Shown: piece by piece, positions 10,047 through 19,683 of the stretch
Numbering within the stretch: the stretch's first letter is position 1
How the letters are laid out: each line of letters opens with the position of its first letter
Source of the DNA: Neocallimastix lanati (nom. inval.)
Taxonomy: Eukaryota; Neocallimastigomycota; Neocallimastigomycetes; Neocallimastigales; Neocallimastigaceae
DNA: 64,000 nt
Assembly: GCA_016946835.1 (NCBI GenBank)
Contig: JACVTC010000035.1
Coordinates: 511,001-575,000, forward strand
Direction: 5' to 3'
Program-made: the position numbers and the translations under genes
The notes under the pieces: generated by a model
What the model was told of the DNA's origin: nothing
The model's database searches: none
What the model saw: the letters and a program-made list of their open reading frames with translations, nothing else

Positions 10047-10945
10047 GACTTTTTGGAATATATTTCTTTTTTATTTTTTTCCATAATCTTATTTAATTGA
10101 GGGCAATAGTATGAGTAATGACCTTCTTCCTTACAGAAGAAGCAAGTTTTAACGGATAAATTTCTCATTTTCTGGGTTGATTCTTCTATAATATCTTGAG
10201 GTTTCGGTTTATTATTTGTTTGATTTGTTTGGAAAGTTTCGTTTCTTCTTTTAGGATAAAGTCTTGAAGTAGTACTGTTTTGATTATTTTGATTATGTTG
10301 GGAATTATTAACATTATAGGTATTAATATTATTGTTCCTTACAGAAAGTCTATCTACTTTCTCGGCAATTTTGAAAGCTTTATCCATACTTATATCATCT
10401 TTAAGGGATAATTTCTTCCAGGCTTCATAATTATTTTGAATAGAATCAATATAATCTAGTACACCAATGCGCTTTCTTCTCTTTTTATCAAGTTTAGTGT
10501 ACAAAGTTCTATATCTTACATTAAAGTCTTTAATCTTTTCGTTTCTTTTAATTCGCATTGCACGAAGTTCTTTAAGAAGTAAATTTTGGTCTTCTTTAAT
10601 ACCGTAAAAATTTTCAAGACTTGAAATAATTTTTTCAAGGGAAGGAAATTTAATATCATCATCAACATTTTCTTCTTCATCATCATCTTCTTCTTCATCT
10701 GATGAATCATCACTTTCATCATCACTATCTTCTCCCAAATCTTCAATAACGCGTTGTACTTCACCAGAGCTGGTAAGTAAACAAGCATTAAATATTGTTT
10801 CCGGATCTGTGATACCTTGTATCTTGATCCAAAGTTTTAATTCAGTAGCCCAGGACTTTATATCTAAATTGTCCTTGCTAAGCTTCACTATGTCTCGTAA
10901 TTCTTTCTTTAATTCTTTAAAACTTAAAGTACTTTTAGTAGACAT
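10034..10945 (-). CDS. gag: Gag of element B
   Basis: 303 aa, starting at the first ATG after the leader. Capsid-like helical region (SFKELKKELRDIVKLS, GITDPETIFNACLLTS), acidic D/E/S linker (SDDESDDSSDEEEDDDEE), a second helical region (LLKELRAMRIKRNEKIKD, VRYRTLYTKLDKKRRKRI), N/Q-rich spacer, then zinc knuckle CFFCKEEGHYSYYC near residues 268-281. It forms the virus-like particle and binds RNA. The last codons are the frameshift heptamer that links it to pol. It is homologous to the gag of element D at 21440 (same order, knuckle CWFCSNEGHTKRNC). Confidence 0.94.
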   Translation of the reverse strand: MSTKSTLSFKELKKELRDIVKLSKDNLDIKSWATELKLWIKIQGITDPETIFNACLLTSSGEVQRVIEDLGEDSDDESDDSSDEEEDDDEEENVDDDIKFPSLEKIISSLENFYGIKEDQNLLLKELRAMRIKRNEKIKDFNVRYRTLYTKLDKKRRKRIGVLDYIDSIQNNYEAWKKLSLKDDISMDKAFKIAEKVDRLSVRNNNINTYNVNNSQHNQNNQNSTTSRLYPKRRNETFQTNQTNNKPKPQDIIEESTQKMRNLSVKTCFFCKEEGHYSYYCPQLNKIMEKNKKEIYSKKSLNF

Positions 10946-11123
10946 TTCGTTTTAGTTAATAATTTTTTATTGTAAATTAACGAGGTTATTAAATACGAAT
11001 AAATTTGAAAGTCCAACTTTAAAAATATAATTTAACAAGTAATTTAATATCGAATCAAATTTTAAAACAATATATCTTAGTAATTTTTGAAAATAATAAT
11101 TTTATTTGCTTTCTTTAGTAAGT

Positions 11124-11314
11124 ATAAGCTCGAAATCCTTATCGACAACTTAGTAGAAATTATAAAGCACGAGGTTCTTTTCGACTACTTTTTTAAGAAT
11201 AATTTTAAGTTCGAAATCTTTATCGACAACTTAATAGAATAATTTTAAGTTCGAAATCTTTATCGACAACTTAATAGAATATTTTTCAAGCTCGAAATCT
11301 TTATCGACCACTTG
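11124..11314 (-). repeat. 40-bp minisatellite in leader of element B
   Basis: Same tandem as at 3010-3280 but with two central units instead of four; the 80-bp difference is exactly two units. Unit core TTCGAAATCTTTATCGACAA. Confidence 0.9.
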
Positions 11315-11482
11315 AATTTTGTAATTTAGTATATTTGTAGTAATAAATTTAGAAGCAAAGTTTTATTTATTATTTTCACCTTTCAAAAATTTTTCTTTTT
11401 AAACGATAAATATTGTATTGTTATAGCTAATAAAATTATTAATTAATTATAATTATTAAATACAAAAAAAATAATCTTTATT

Positions 11483-11630
11483 GTCGTACAATCTGATAGT
11501 ACACACTGTCTGACGTGCAGCTTACCTAATGGTGTCATGCCACGCGTGTGCCACGATTACTATATTCAATATAAAATATAGCAGTTCAGAGCCCACTAGC
11601 CCAATTACTATGTAGGATAAACTTAATCCG
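11483..11630 (-). other. Conserved leader block 2 of element B
   Basis: Copy of the block at 3447-3594, shared with the leader of element D (21130-21282). It contains CACGCGTG and CTGCACGTCAGACAGTGTGT in element sense. Non-coding and GC-richer than its surroundings. Confidence 0.75.
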
Positions 11631-11892
11631 ATAATCTATGTACGGAATAAAAAAAATTTTAAAAGTATTCAATAATATTTTTATTAACTAATAAAAATTA
11701 ACTAAAAACACAATATTTTCAAAGTAAATTAAGATTCTATTACAGGAATTATATAACAAATAAAGTACCAGTAATAAAAAAAAATAAAAAAAATTTAAAT
11801 GGCGAAGTTAGCCAAAGTCTGATACTTTATATAATAAAGTGCCTTATAACTAGCACAAAGAAAAGTAAAAAAAAATTATATAAAAAAAACAA

Positions 11893-12123
11893 TCTTACGC
11901 CTTCGGTGACGTAAGCTCCTTATTCGCCAGTGCTTGGAAAGTACCCGCACCTTCGTGTGTTGAAACGTTGAAGGCTGAACTATTATTACCGGGTCGGTAA
12001 CCAAATACCTTCGTCTACTTTCCAATTAATCTCCAAATTAACTACTATTCAATAACCTACTATGAATAGAGTTAATTTGTTGCTATCTGAGAATACACTG
12101 TGTATGAGCTCTATCCGCTCCTT
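11893..12123 (-). other. Conserved leader block 1 of element B
   Basis: Copy of 3857-4087. The 8-bp stem hairpin lies at 11894-11915, and the GAGCGGATAGAGCTCATA end at about 12100-12120. It is shared with the leader of element C at 14747-14933. Confidence 0.75.
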
Positions 12124-12314
12124 GTTATAATTTTACAAAATTTGTTTTTTTTTAGAATCTTAATTTTACTTATTTAAAAAAAATTTTTTTTATATATATA
12201 TCAAACAAGCGCCATAGGTTAATCAAAGGATTAACGACTTACTTGTTTATCAATATAAAATAAAAAAAAATTAAAAAAAAAATCTATGTTATTTACTATT
12301 ATTTCTATTTAATT

Positions 12315-12331
12315 CCCCGATATCTCCACCA
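12315..12331 (-). promoter_or_regulatory. Primer-binding site of element B
   Basis: TGGTGGAGATATCGGGG in element sense, 6 nt (TTTATA) inside the 5' LTR. Same site as in A and D; complementary to a tRNA 3' end. Confidence 0.88.
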
Positions 12332-12337
12332 TATAAA

Positions 12338-12644
12338 TGTTAAGGTTTTAGAGAATTAAATAAAAATAAAGTAAGAAACACAAATTTTATTTATTTATTT
12401 ATTTATTATTTTTATTTATAAATTTATTTGATTTTATTTCGATGATATTTAAAAATTAGTAGCAAAATTTACAACTATTTATACTTTTTTTTCAAGGCAT
12501 AAAAGTTGTTCTTGCCACTAAATTACATTTTATTTATTTTTTTTTTTATATAAAAACTATTAAATTTAAATTGATTTTTATAATTAATTATATAAAATTT
12601 AATTATAACAATATAAATAAAATACATTTATAATATTAATAAAA

Positions 12645-12699
<55 letters not shown>

Positions 12700-13196
12700 T
12701 TATTTATTTAAAAATATCTAAAATATTACTAATAAGAATTTATTTAATTGGCTATAATTTTTATTACAATCTGTTAAAATATTCAAATAAAAATAAAAAT
12801 ACTATTCTAATATAAAGGTTTTTAATAAAATAAAATATTTTTCAATATAAAATAAAACATTTCGATATAAAATTTTATAATAAAAAGTTAAAATATAATA
12901 TATAAATTTTTAATTATCAATATATAAAAATATTATTAATATAAATTTTCATTATTAATATAAAAAAAAATAAGATTTATTATTAATATTGCTAATATAA
13001 GTTTTAAATATATAAAAATATTACTATTAATATAAGATTTAATATAAAAATATAAAGTTTAATATAATTTTTGATTTAATTTTTGATCTTTGGATTTAAA
13101 AATTTATTAAAGTACAAAAATAATAATGTACACATAATGTATTAGAAATAAATCGTAGATTTAATTAAGAATGCATTATTTAGTACATTCTTATCA
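12338..13196 (-). repeat. 5' LTR of element B
   Basis: 859 bp, TG...CA, with a 51-nt poly-T run on the plus strand (12647-12697). It differs from the 3' LTR of B at many sites. It abuts base 14 of the 5' LTR of element C. Confidence 0.92.
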
Positions 13197-13211
13197 TCAG
13201 TTAGTAAAATT

Positions 13212-13285
13212 AGAACCTTGGTTCAATGGTTAGTTACATTGACCATGACCAATACTTCATGGGTTCGACTCACACCTCAACCCAT
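13212..13285 (+). other. tRNA-like segment with Pol III A and B boxes in LTR of C
   Basis: TGGTTCAATGG (13219-13229) matches the A-box consensus TRGYNNARNNG. GGTTCGACTC (13262-13271) matches a B box. The spacing is tRNA-like, and a CAT-containing stem-loop lies between them (ATTG...CAAT). The flanking arms do not form an acceptor stem, so this is not a tRNA gene. The same segment is at 18458-18531 in the other LTR. Confidence 0.6.
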
Positions 13286-13578
13286 TTTGCATAAATAATT
13301 ATTTTATTAATTATTTTATTAATTATTAATAATATCTTCTTGAATATTCTTTCTGTATAAAATTATAGAAAGTTAAAGATTCTTTCGGTTCGTAATTCAA
13401 CCGAAATGAATTTAGAAATTCTTATTATATAAATTATTTTATTCTTTTTTGATAAGATTCATTTTCATCAATTAAAATCTATATTCTAGAAACTTTACAT
13501 TATTAATTATTACAAACATATTTCTAAATATTTCTTTAAAATTATTTTTACATGTTAAAACTGTTTTTCCGTTAAAAG

Positions 13579-13630
13579 TATAAATAGTGCGAACTTCACG
13601 AATGAAAATATTTTTCTTCGTGCTTTTATT
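13579..13630 (+). promoter_or_regulatory. LTR promoter and putative self-primer of element C
   Basis: TATAAATA at 13579-13586. Beginning 41 nt downstream, GTGCTTTTATT (13620-13630) is the exact reverse complement of AATAAAAGCAC at the LTR/leader boundary (13828-13838). In Tf1/sushi-type elements the first 11 nt of the transcript fold back on such a site and prime reverse transcription. Confidence 0.6.
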
Positions 13631-13827
13631 AATAATAATTAACGTATAAGTAATTCGAAATATTACCTTGTTGATTAATATTAATAATTATTTTAAATTT
13701 TATAATTAATAAAAAATATTTCTAATAAAACGAATTATTTATACAGATAGTGTAAACCTATTGAGTTTTCTTCTTTTGTGTGTTTCTATACCCCGTCCCG
13801 CCGTTACAATAGAAGCACCTCCGTTAC

Positions 13828-13838
13828 AATAAAAGCAC
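13828..13838 (+). promoter_or_regulatory. Putative self-priming site of element C
   Basis: AATAAAAGCAC begins on the last LTR base and is complementary over 11 nt to 13620-13630. No TGG-type tRNA primer site follows this LTR. Confidence 0.6.
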
Positions 13839-14320
13839 CTGCTAATCCAAGCCCTCAATACCTTTACGCTATCCCGCAGACATTCTACCGTACTTTTAGG
13901 AATTCTACTTTCTCAATATCTTTTGGCAATCGTTGGGTTTCTACTTTTACTATTCTACTATTAAAGAACAAATACCTATTCTTCCGGTTCTCTCTATCTT
14001 AGTCTAATAATCTTTTAATAAATCTTCTTATCTACTATCTCTTTAACACCGGACTTCTATATCTTTTAATCTCGGATTTTATCTCCTCCCAGACGAATAA
14101 TTACTGCCTATTGATTCCTATTCAAATTATCACCTTGTCTGTTTTGAGTTACCTTCACTATTATATAATTCAATCCTTTGAATCTATTATATTACCGGAT
14201 AATCCTAATCCTATGGTTGTTGAAATTAATTCTTATAACAAAAATTCTTGTACTACCCGATCAAATAATTCAATTTAAATTTGTACTACCCTATTAAGAT
14301 AAAACTTGCGTTACCTTAAC

Positions 14321-14369
<49 letters not shown>

Positions 14370-14565
14370 TAGATAATATTAAATTAATCTTGTATTACCT
14401 TAACCCTTTAAAATTAATTCTAATATTTACCAACAAAATTAATTTATAATTAGATAAATAATATTAAATTAATTTAGTAAGAAAAATTTTTAATTTTTAG
14501 ATAAATATTTTAAATTAATTTAGTGAATAAATCAATTAGTTTTAGTAATTTTTAAATTAGTTTAG

Positions 14566-14606
<41 letters not shown>

Positions 14607-15654
14607 ATAATAATAATAATATTAATAATTGTAATAATAATTTTTTATTTTTAATTATTTTAATAAATTACTTGCTTGAAATAATAGCAAAAAAAACCTG
14701 TTCAATTTTATTTTTTTTTATTTATTTATTTAAAAAGCGTTTATACGAGCGAATAGAGCTCATATACAGAGTTAGAAGAATTGTCTTCTTTAGTGTTGCA
14801 CTCGACGAATAGATTTGGTTCTAGACTAGGTAAAACTCTATAAGAGAGCACCGTAGCCTATTATAAAGGAAAACGGTTCTAGGTTTGCAACAACTCTGGC
14901 GAATAAGGACCTTACGTCACCGAAGGCGTAAGATTAAAACTATATAGTATTTTAAAATTTTATTTCGTGCTTACTCGCGGCACTAGTTATAATAGTACTG
15001 ACGGTTTTTTCTATAGTTGTGAGTCAATAGTACTATTCTATTTTATCAATTAATAATTTTATAATTAATATTATAATTTTATAATTAAGAAAACAAAGAT
15101 TAAAATATAAATATAAGGTTTATACGACTTCCAAAGCGACAGAAGTTGGTCTCTGTTTTCGTAACATTTTAGTGTTCAGATACTATTGATATAGGGGAAA
15201 ATAATTTGTTTTATTCTTTTCAGCTAACAATAAGTTAGACATAATAAAGAATCTAACAATATTACTTCCTTTTGTCTATAAGACATTAACAATCGATTTT
15301 ATCTGCGTTATCACTAAAAGGCTAAAGGAACTTATCGTATAAAACTTTGATAGATTATATATTTAGTTGGTCCAATACTATATAATCTAGTTTATATTTC
15401 AGTAATTTTTGATAAATAATTATAAAATAAAAATATTTAATTATAAAATATTATAAAGTGTTATTAAAATTATGTGTTCTTATCCATTAACCTTGGAAAC
15501 CTACCAATAAACAACTTTTGAACTTTTGGAATCTCTACTACCTATCTACCTTTTGGATTATTGGAATCTCTACTACCACTTTGGGAACTTCTGGATTCTA
15601 CCGCCTATTCTTTACCTTTGAAAACTTATTCTACTTTACCTTATTTATTTTAAT
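13839..15654 (+). other. Long untranslated leader of element C
   Basis: 1.8 kb without a convincing gene. 13839-14250 is pyrimidine-rich and less AT-rich. Poly-A runs lie near 14323-14365 and 14567-14604. 14747-14933 is the structured block shared with A/B. 14990-15480 is AT-rich. Short ORFs at 13778-14002 and 15518-15733 show no domain, and they overlap the LTR or the start of the real ORF. Confidence 0.7.
14747..14933 (+). other. Conserved leader block 1 in element C
   Basis: Starts with GAGCGAATAGAGCTCATA and ends with TGGCGAATAAGG followed by the 8-bp stem hairpin CTTACGTC / ACCGAA / GGCGTAAG (14911-14932). Both ends match the A/B leader blocks (3857-4087 and 11893-12123), while the middle has diverged. 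Confidence 0.75.
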
Positions 15655-18099
15655 ATGGACAACTATTATCAAGAAAATCCTACTTTTAAGGACGGTTTTG
15701 CTGGTGATCGTCGATTCTTTAAAGGATTTCTAGCTAAAATGGAACTTATTTTTATGATTCAACCAGAAAGATTTGCAAACGATGAAGCTAAAGTAATCTA
15801 TATCATTTCTCGTTTGTATGGAAACGCCATGAATTGGGCTGCTACTCTCATTGAAAACCAAGATCCTTGTCTCCTTAATTACAATCAATTCATTGCTAGA
15901 TTAAAATCAGTATTTGGAAGCTACGATTCTACCTTTATTGCGAACCAGAAATTAAGAACAATCAAACAAAAACGAATTGGTGAAGTCAGAAATTATATTT
16001 TAGAATTTAATAAATACGCCGATGAATCTTCTTGGAATGAAGAAGCCAAGATGGACGCCTTTCTTGCCGGTCTACATGACCATATTGCTACTAGAATTTT
16101 AGAAATGTTTCCTGGACCTCAAACCCTCTTTGCTATGCAAACAATTGCATCTAGAATCGATAATCGTATCTCTACTCGTAGACAATTTTCCAATCTTCAA
16201 GGTCAAAATTCAAATAATAGTACTAATAATAAAAATAAAAAAGGCAAAAAATCATTCTTTTTCCAAAAACAATTTAAATCCAAACCTCATGGACCTCTAT
16301 CTCAAGAAGAAAAAGAAAGAAGAAGAAGAGAAAATCTTTGTTTATATTGTGGATCCTCTGAACATTCTCTCGACAATTGTCCACTTAAAAATAAATATAA
16401 AAATAAAAATAAACCTTCATCAAGTAGCACTTATGTTTCTAATCCCGAATCAAAACCTATATCTAGACCCAGAGTTTCTGACTCAAATCTTCCTATTTAC
16501 GAATTTTCTTTAAGTATTGATAATACAAATTCTACTGCTAAAATTCTTCTCGATACTGGTTCTCAAATCAATTTAATGGATATCTACTATATTAAAGAAA
16601 ATAATATCCCGTATTCAACCAAAACTAATTTCCCTAAGGTATCTGGCATCGGTGGAAAGCAAACTATTCTTGGAAAAACTCTTCCTATTTCCATCACTTA
16701 TAATAACCATAAATGTAAAACTCAATTCTATGTGGTTGACCTTCCTTCTTATTGTGCTATTTTAGGTTTCGAATGGATTTCTACTCACAATCCTGATATT
16801 GACTTCAAAAATAAAGTCTTAAGATTTAATTCCAATTATTGCGTTGAAAATTGTTTAATCATCCCTAACTCCTTTACCTCTTATGTTCCTTTAAATACTA
16901 CTAAACAAAATGACAAAAATGAAAATGAAGAAATCAATAATAAAATAAGCAAATCATTACCAAAAAAATTACTTCCATTTATAGACACTTTCAGTGAAAT
17001 ATATACTAATGAATCACCTCCTTATTGTCCTTTTGATAGCGAGATTAAACCCAAACAAAATGAAAAACTTCATTATGACCCAATCTACCCCTTAACTAAA
17101 AATGAATCTCTAGCTTCGAAGAAATATATTAAAGAAAATGAAGACAAAAAATATATTAGAAAATCTAAATCTCCAGCTGCTGCTTCTGTTTTATTTGTTC
17201 CCAAGAAAGACCTAAATGATCTCTTTCGTATTCATAAACCACCCTCCGACTTTTTTTCTGATAAAGGTTCTCAATTCACTTCAAAATTTTGGTCAGCTAT
17301 TTGTAAATCTTTCAATATCACAACGAAACTTGCTTCTCCCTTCCATCACCAAACCAATGGTTTAACGGAGAGGGTGAACTCCGTTATTGAACAATACTTA
17401 AGATGTTATTCAAACTTTAAAGGTTCTGATTGGTATAATTTTTTATTCCTAGCAGAATTCAGTTATAATAATTCAATTCAAGAATCAATTAAGCACTCAC
17501 CTTTTTATGCAAACTATGGATATAATCCAAAATATTCACCATCAATTCCAAACAGTACAGATGTTCCTAGAGCTGATGAATTTACAAAAGACCTCTCAGA
17601 ATTATTCAAAACACTTAATGGAAATTTACAACAAGCAAGAAAAAAGCAAGAAGAATTCGCAAACAAACATCGTATTGAAGCTCCAAATTTTAAACCTGGT
17701 GATAAAGTGTGGATTAATAGTTCACTTATAATTCATAATGGAAATAAAAAACTTAAACCCAGAAAACTTGGTCCATATAAAATCATTAAGAAAATTTCTC
17801 CCGTTTCATATAAGTTAGACTTACCAAAAGAAATCAGAATCCATCCTGTAATACATGTTTCTGAACTTGAACCATTTTATGAAGATCACTTTGGACGAAA
17901 GAAAGAACCACCACCACCGATAATTATTGACAATGAAGAAGAATACGAAGTTGAAAAAATTCTTGATAAAAGAAAACATTATGGCAAAACCCAATATCTT
18001 ATTAAATGGAAAGGCTATCCTTTATCTGAAGCATCTTGGGAACCCGAAGAAAACTTAAATTGCCCTAAACTCTTAAAAGAATTTAACAAAAATAACTAA
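15655..18099 (+). CDS. Fused Gag-PR-(deleted Pol)-chromodomain protein of element C
   Basis: 814 aa, ATG at 15655. Gag capsid at residues about 15-175 ([32 protein letters not shown]). Zinc knuckle [14 protein letters not shown] at 229-242. Retropepsin with [16 protein letters not shown] at 300-302. RT start at 470-520 ([18 protein letters not shown]). The frame then jumps at about 520-532 straight into the integrase core at [14 protein letters not shown], keeping the second D and the E ([17 protein letters not shown]) but not the HHCC finger or the first D. The GPY motif ([11 protein letters not shown]) follows, then a C-terminal chromodomain ([10 protein letters not shown]...[21 protein letters not shown]). 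About 600-700 aa of a normal chromovirus Pol are missing, yet the frame is preserved. It could still make particles and bind chromatin, but cannot reverse transcribe or integrate alone. Gag and Pol share one frame, so no frameshift site is needed. Confidence 0.93.
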   Translation: MDNYYQENPTFKDGFAGDRRFFKGFLAKMELIFMIQPERFANDEAKVIYIISRLYGNAMNWAATLIENQDPCLLNYNQFIARLKSVFGSYDSTFIANQKLRTIKQKRIGEVRNYILEFNKYADESSWNEEAKMDAFLAGLHDHIATRILEMFPGPQTLFAMQTIASRIDNRISTRRQFSNLQGQNSNNSTNNKNKKGKKSFFFQKQFKSKPHGPLSQEEKERRRRENLCLYCGSSEHSLDNCPLKNKYKNKNKPSSSSTYVSNPESKPISRPRVSDSNLPIYEFSLSIDNTNSTAKILLDTGSQINLMDIYYIKENNIPYSTKTNFPKVSGIGGKQTILGKTLPISITYNNHKCKTQFYVVDLPSYCAILGFEWISTHNPDIDFKNKVLRFNSNYCVENCLIIPNSFTSYVPLNTTKQNDKNENEEINNKISKSLPKKLLPFIDTFSEIYTNESPPYCPFDSEIKPKQNEKLHYDPIYPLTKNESLASKKYIKENEDKKYIRKSKSPAAASVLFVPKKDLNDLFRIHKPPSDFFSDKGSQFTSKFWSAICKSFNITTKLASPFHHQTNGLTERVNSVIEQYLRCYSNFKGSDWYNFLFLAEFSYNNSIQESIKHSPFYANYGYNPKYSPSIPNSTDVPRADEFTKDLSELFKTLNGNLQQARKKQEEFANKHRIEAPNFKPGDKVWINSSLIIHNGNKKLKPRKLGPYKIIKKISPVSYKLDLPKEIRIHPVIHVSELEPFYEDHFGRKKEPPPPIIIDNEEEYEVEKILDKRKHYGKTQYLIKWKGYPLSEASWEPEENLNCPKLLKEFNKNN

Positions 18100-18417
18100 A
18101 ATTAAAACTTGAAAATGAATCTTCACTTTATTAATATCAAACTTATATTAATTTATTAATATCAATATTACTAAATATTATATTATTAAATATTATTAAT
18201 ATTCATGTATTCTTATTATATTTTATATTCATGTAACTTTATTAATATCATGTAATTTTATTCAAAAAAAAAGTTCGTACTATAAAATGGTTAATTATTA
18301 TTTTTATTTTATTTTATTTTAGTTTAGTTTAGTTTAATTTAGTTTAGTTTAGTTTAGTTTGCTTAATTTTAGTATAAGTTATGCCTAACTGTTAGATTCG
18401 TCTGGTATCCGAATCCT
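18100..18417 (+). other. 3' untranslated region of element C
   Basis: AT-rich, with a (TTTAG/TTTAT)n pentamer tract around 18300-18360. No gene seen. Confidence 0.6.
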
Positions 18418-18429
18418 GGAGGCGGACCA
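18418..18429 (+). promoter_or_regulatory. Polypurine tract of element C
   Basis: GGAGGCGGACCA directly upstream of the TGTAACG start of the 3' LTR. Confidence 0.7.
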
Positions 18430-19074
18430 TGTAACGAAATCTTCAGTTAGTAAAATTAGAACCTTGGTTCAATGGTTAGTTACATTGACCATGACCAATA
18501 CTTCATGGGTTCGACTCACACCTCAACCCATTTTGCATAAATAATTATTTTATTAATTATTTTATTAATTATTAATAATATCTTCTTGAATATTCTTTCT
18601 GTATAAAATTATAGAAAGTTAAAGATTCTTTCGGTTCGTAATTCAACCGAAATGAATTTAGAAATTCTTATTATATAAATTATTTTATTCTTTTTTGATA
18701 AGATTCATTTTCATCAATTAAAATCTATATTCTAGAAACTTTACATTATTAATTATTACAAACATATTTCTAAATATTTCTTTAAAATTATTTTTACATG
18801 TTAAAACTGTTTTTCCGTTAAAAGTATAAATAGTGCGAACTTCACGAATGAAAATATTTTTCTTCGTGCTTTTATTAATAATAATTAACGTATAAGTAAT
18901 TCGAAATATTACCTTGTTGATTAATATTAATAATTATTTTAAATTTTATAATTAATAAAAAATATTTCTAATAAAACGAATTATTTATACAGATAGTGTA
19001 AACCTATTGAGTTTTCTTCTTTTGTGTGTTTCTATACCCCGTCCCGCCGTTACAATAGAAGCACCTCCGTTACA
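18430..19074 (+). repeat. 3' LTR of element C
   Basis: 645 bp, complete, starting TGTAACGAAATCT and ending CGTTACA. It is the reference that shows where elements A/B entered the 5' LTR (between nt 13 and 14). It contains the tRNA-like segment at 18458-18531. Confidence 0.93.
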
Positions 19075-19159
19075 ATATAATAATAATAATACACCTATCA
19101 TATCATCATTAATTTTTCTGAAATATAAACAGTAATAAATATTAATAAATATTACTTAA

Positions 19160-19630
19160 ATTAAACCCATATCAACGATGTGTTCTATTTATTTCTTTAT
19201 TCTATTTATATGTACTTTGCTCAAGTCCATATAAAGACTTTTTTAATCCCCATAATTTATTATCTTCTTCTCCTTCATTATATATATAGAGGAATTTTCA
19301 AATATACTTATTGATTTAATTTGACATCCAAATAGGTACTATTCACATCTAATTGATGTATATCCCAATTCTTTATTGAAACTAATTTTAAAAATGATAT
19401 CATTGTATCAGCCTTCAATGTTGGAGAGTAAGAAAATTATCAGTACTTTCTATTTGAGCATAACCATTTGTAACTAATTTTGTTTTTATATTTTTAAAAT
19501 ATCTCCTTCTGCATTTCTTCTAATATCAAAAACTTATCTAAATTCTACTAAATGTTTATTCAATGGTTTATCAACTACTTCATTTAAATATTTTAATTTA
19601 AATATACTATGAACTTCATAATATTATATG
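19160..19630 (-). pseudogene. Decayed Ty1/copia reverse transcriptase
   Basis: Minus-strand translation across several frames gives copia RT landmarks in order: LVTNGYAQIES (KARLVAKGxxQ region), NWDIHQLDVNSTYLD (LDVxNAFLxG), a NEGEEDNKLWGL stretch, and KKSLYGLEQS (KSLYGLKQAPR). Stops and frameshifts interrupt it throughout. It ends abruptly near element C on the left and at the SINE on the right. It is the oldest layer of this cluster; the catalytic YVDD region is not present. Confidence 0.8.
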
Positions 19631-19648
19631 ATATAATGGATTTGCTAA

Positions 19649-19652
<4 letters not shown>

Positions 19653-19683
<31 letters not shown>

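Larger units (their letters stand above)
5170..13196 (-). mobile_element. Complete Ty3/gypsy element B
   Basis: About 8.0 kb on the minus strand: 5' LTR 12338-13196, PBS 12315-12331, leader, gag, frameshift site, pol, PPT 6018-6027, 3' LTR 5170-6017. Gag and Pol are both open. It lies within the 5' LTR of element C: the first base to its right (13197) is base 14 of that LTR. Flanks are TTCA on the left (after element A) and TCAG on the right, so only TCA is duplicated. Family level: Ty3-like, related to element D, no chromodomain. Confidence 0.95.
13197..13828 (+). repeat. 5' LTR of element C (missing first 13 nt)
   Basis: Aligns with bases 14-645 of the 3' LTR 18430-19074; offset 5246. No base is lost at the junction with element B. 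It holds a tRNA-like segment, a TATA box (TATAAATA at 13579-13586) and an 18-20 bp terminal repeat containing CCGTTACAAT. Confidence 0.93.
13197..19074 (+). mobile_element. Ty3/gypsy chromovirus C, internally deleted, 5' LTR split by A/B
   Basis: LTRs 13197-13828 (first 13 nt displaced by the A/B insertions) and 18430-19074, a 1.8-kb leader, one ORF 15655-18099, and a PPT just before the 3' LTR. The complete LTR begins TGTAACG and ends CGTTACA, a perfect 7-bp inverted repeat. The two LTRs are near identical by eye, so the element is fairly young. The ORF lacks most of RT, all RNase H and the N-terminal half of integrase, so it is non-autonomous. The right flank begins ATATAAT; the left flank is outside the window, so the target duplication cannot be checked. 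Confidence 0.92.

Noticed and set aside
13212-13285. tRNA gene in the C LTR
   Set aside because: A and B boxes are present, but no acceptor stem and a poor anticodon arm; it is duplicated in both LTRs.
13829-13860. tRNA primer site after the C LTR
   Set aside because: No TGG or recognisable tRNA complement; the self-complementarity to the LTR explains the boundary better.
13778-14002. 74-aa ORF across the C LTR/leader boundary
   Set aside because: Spans the LTR end, no domain, and part of it exists only because the LTR joins the leader.
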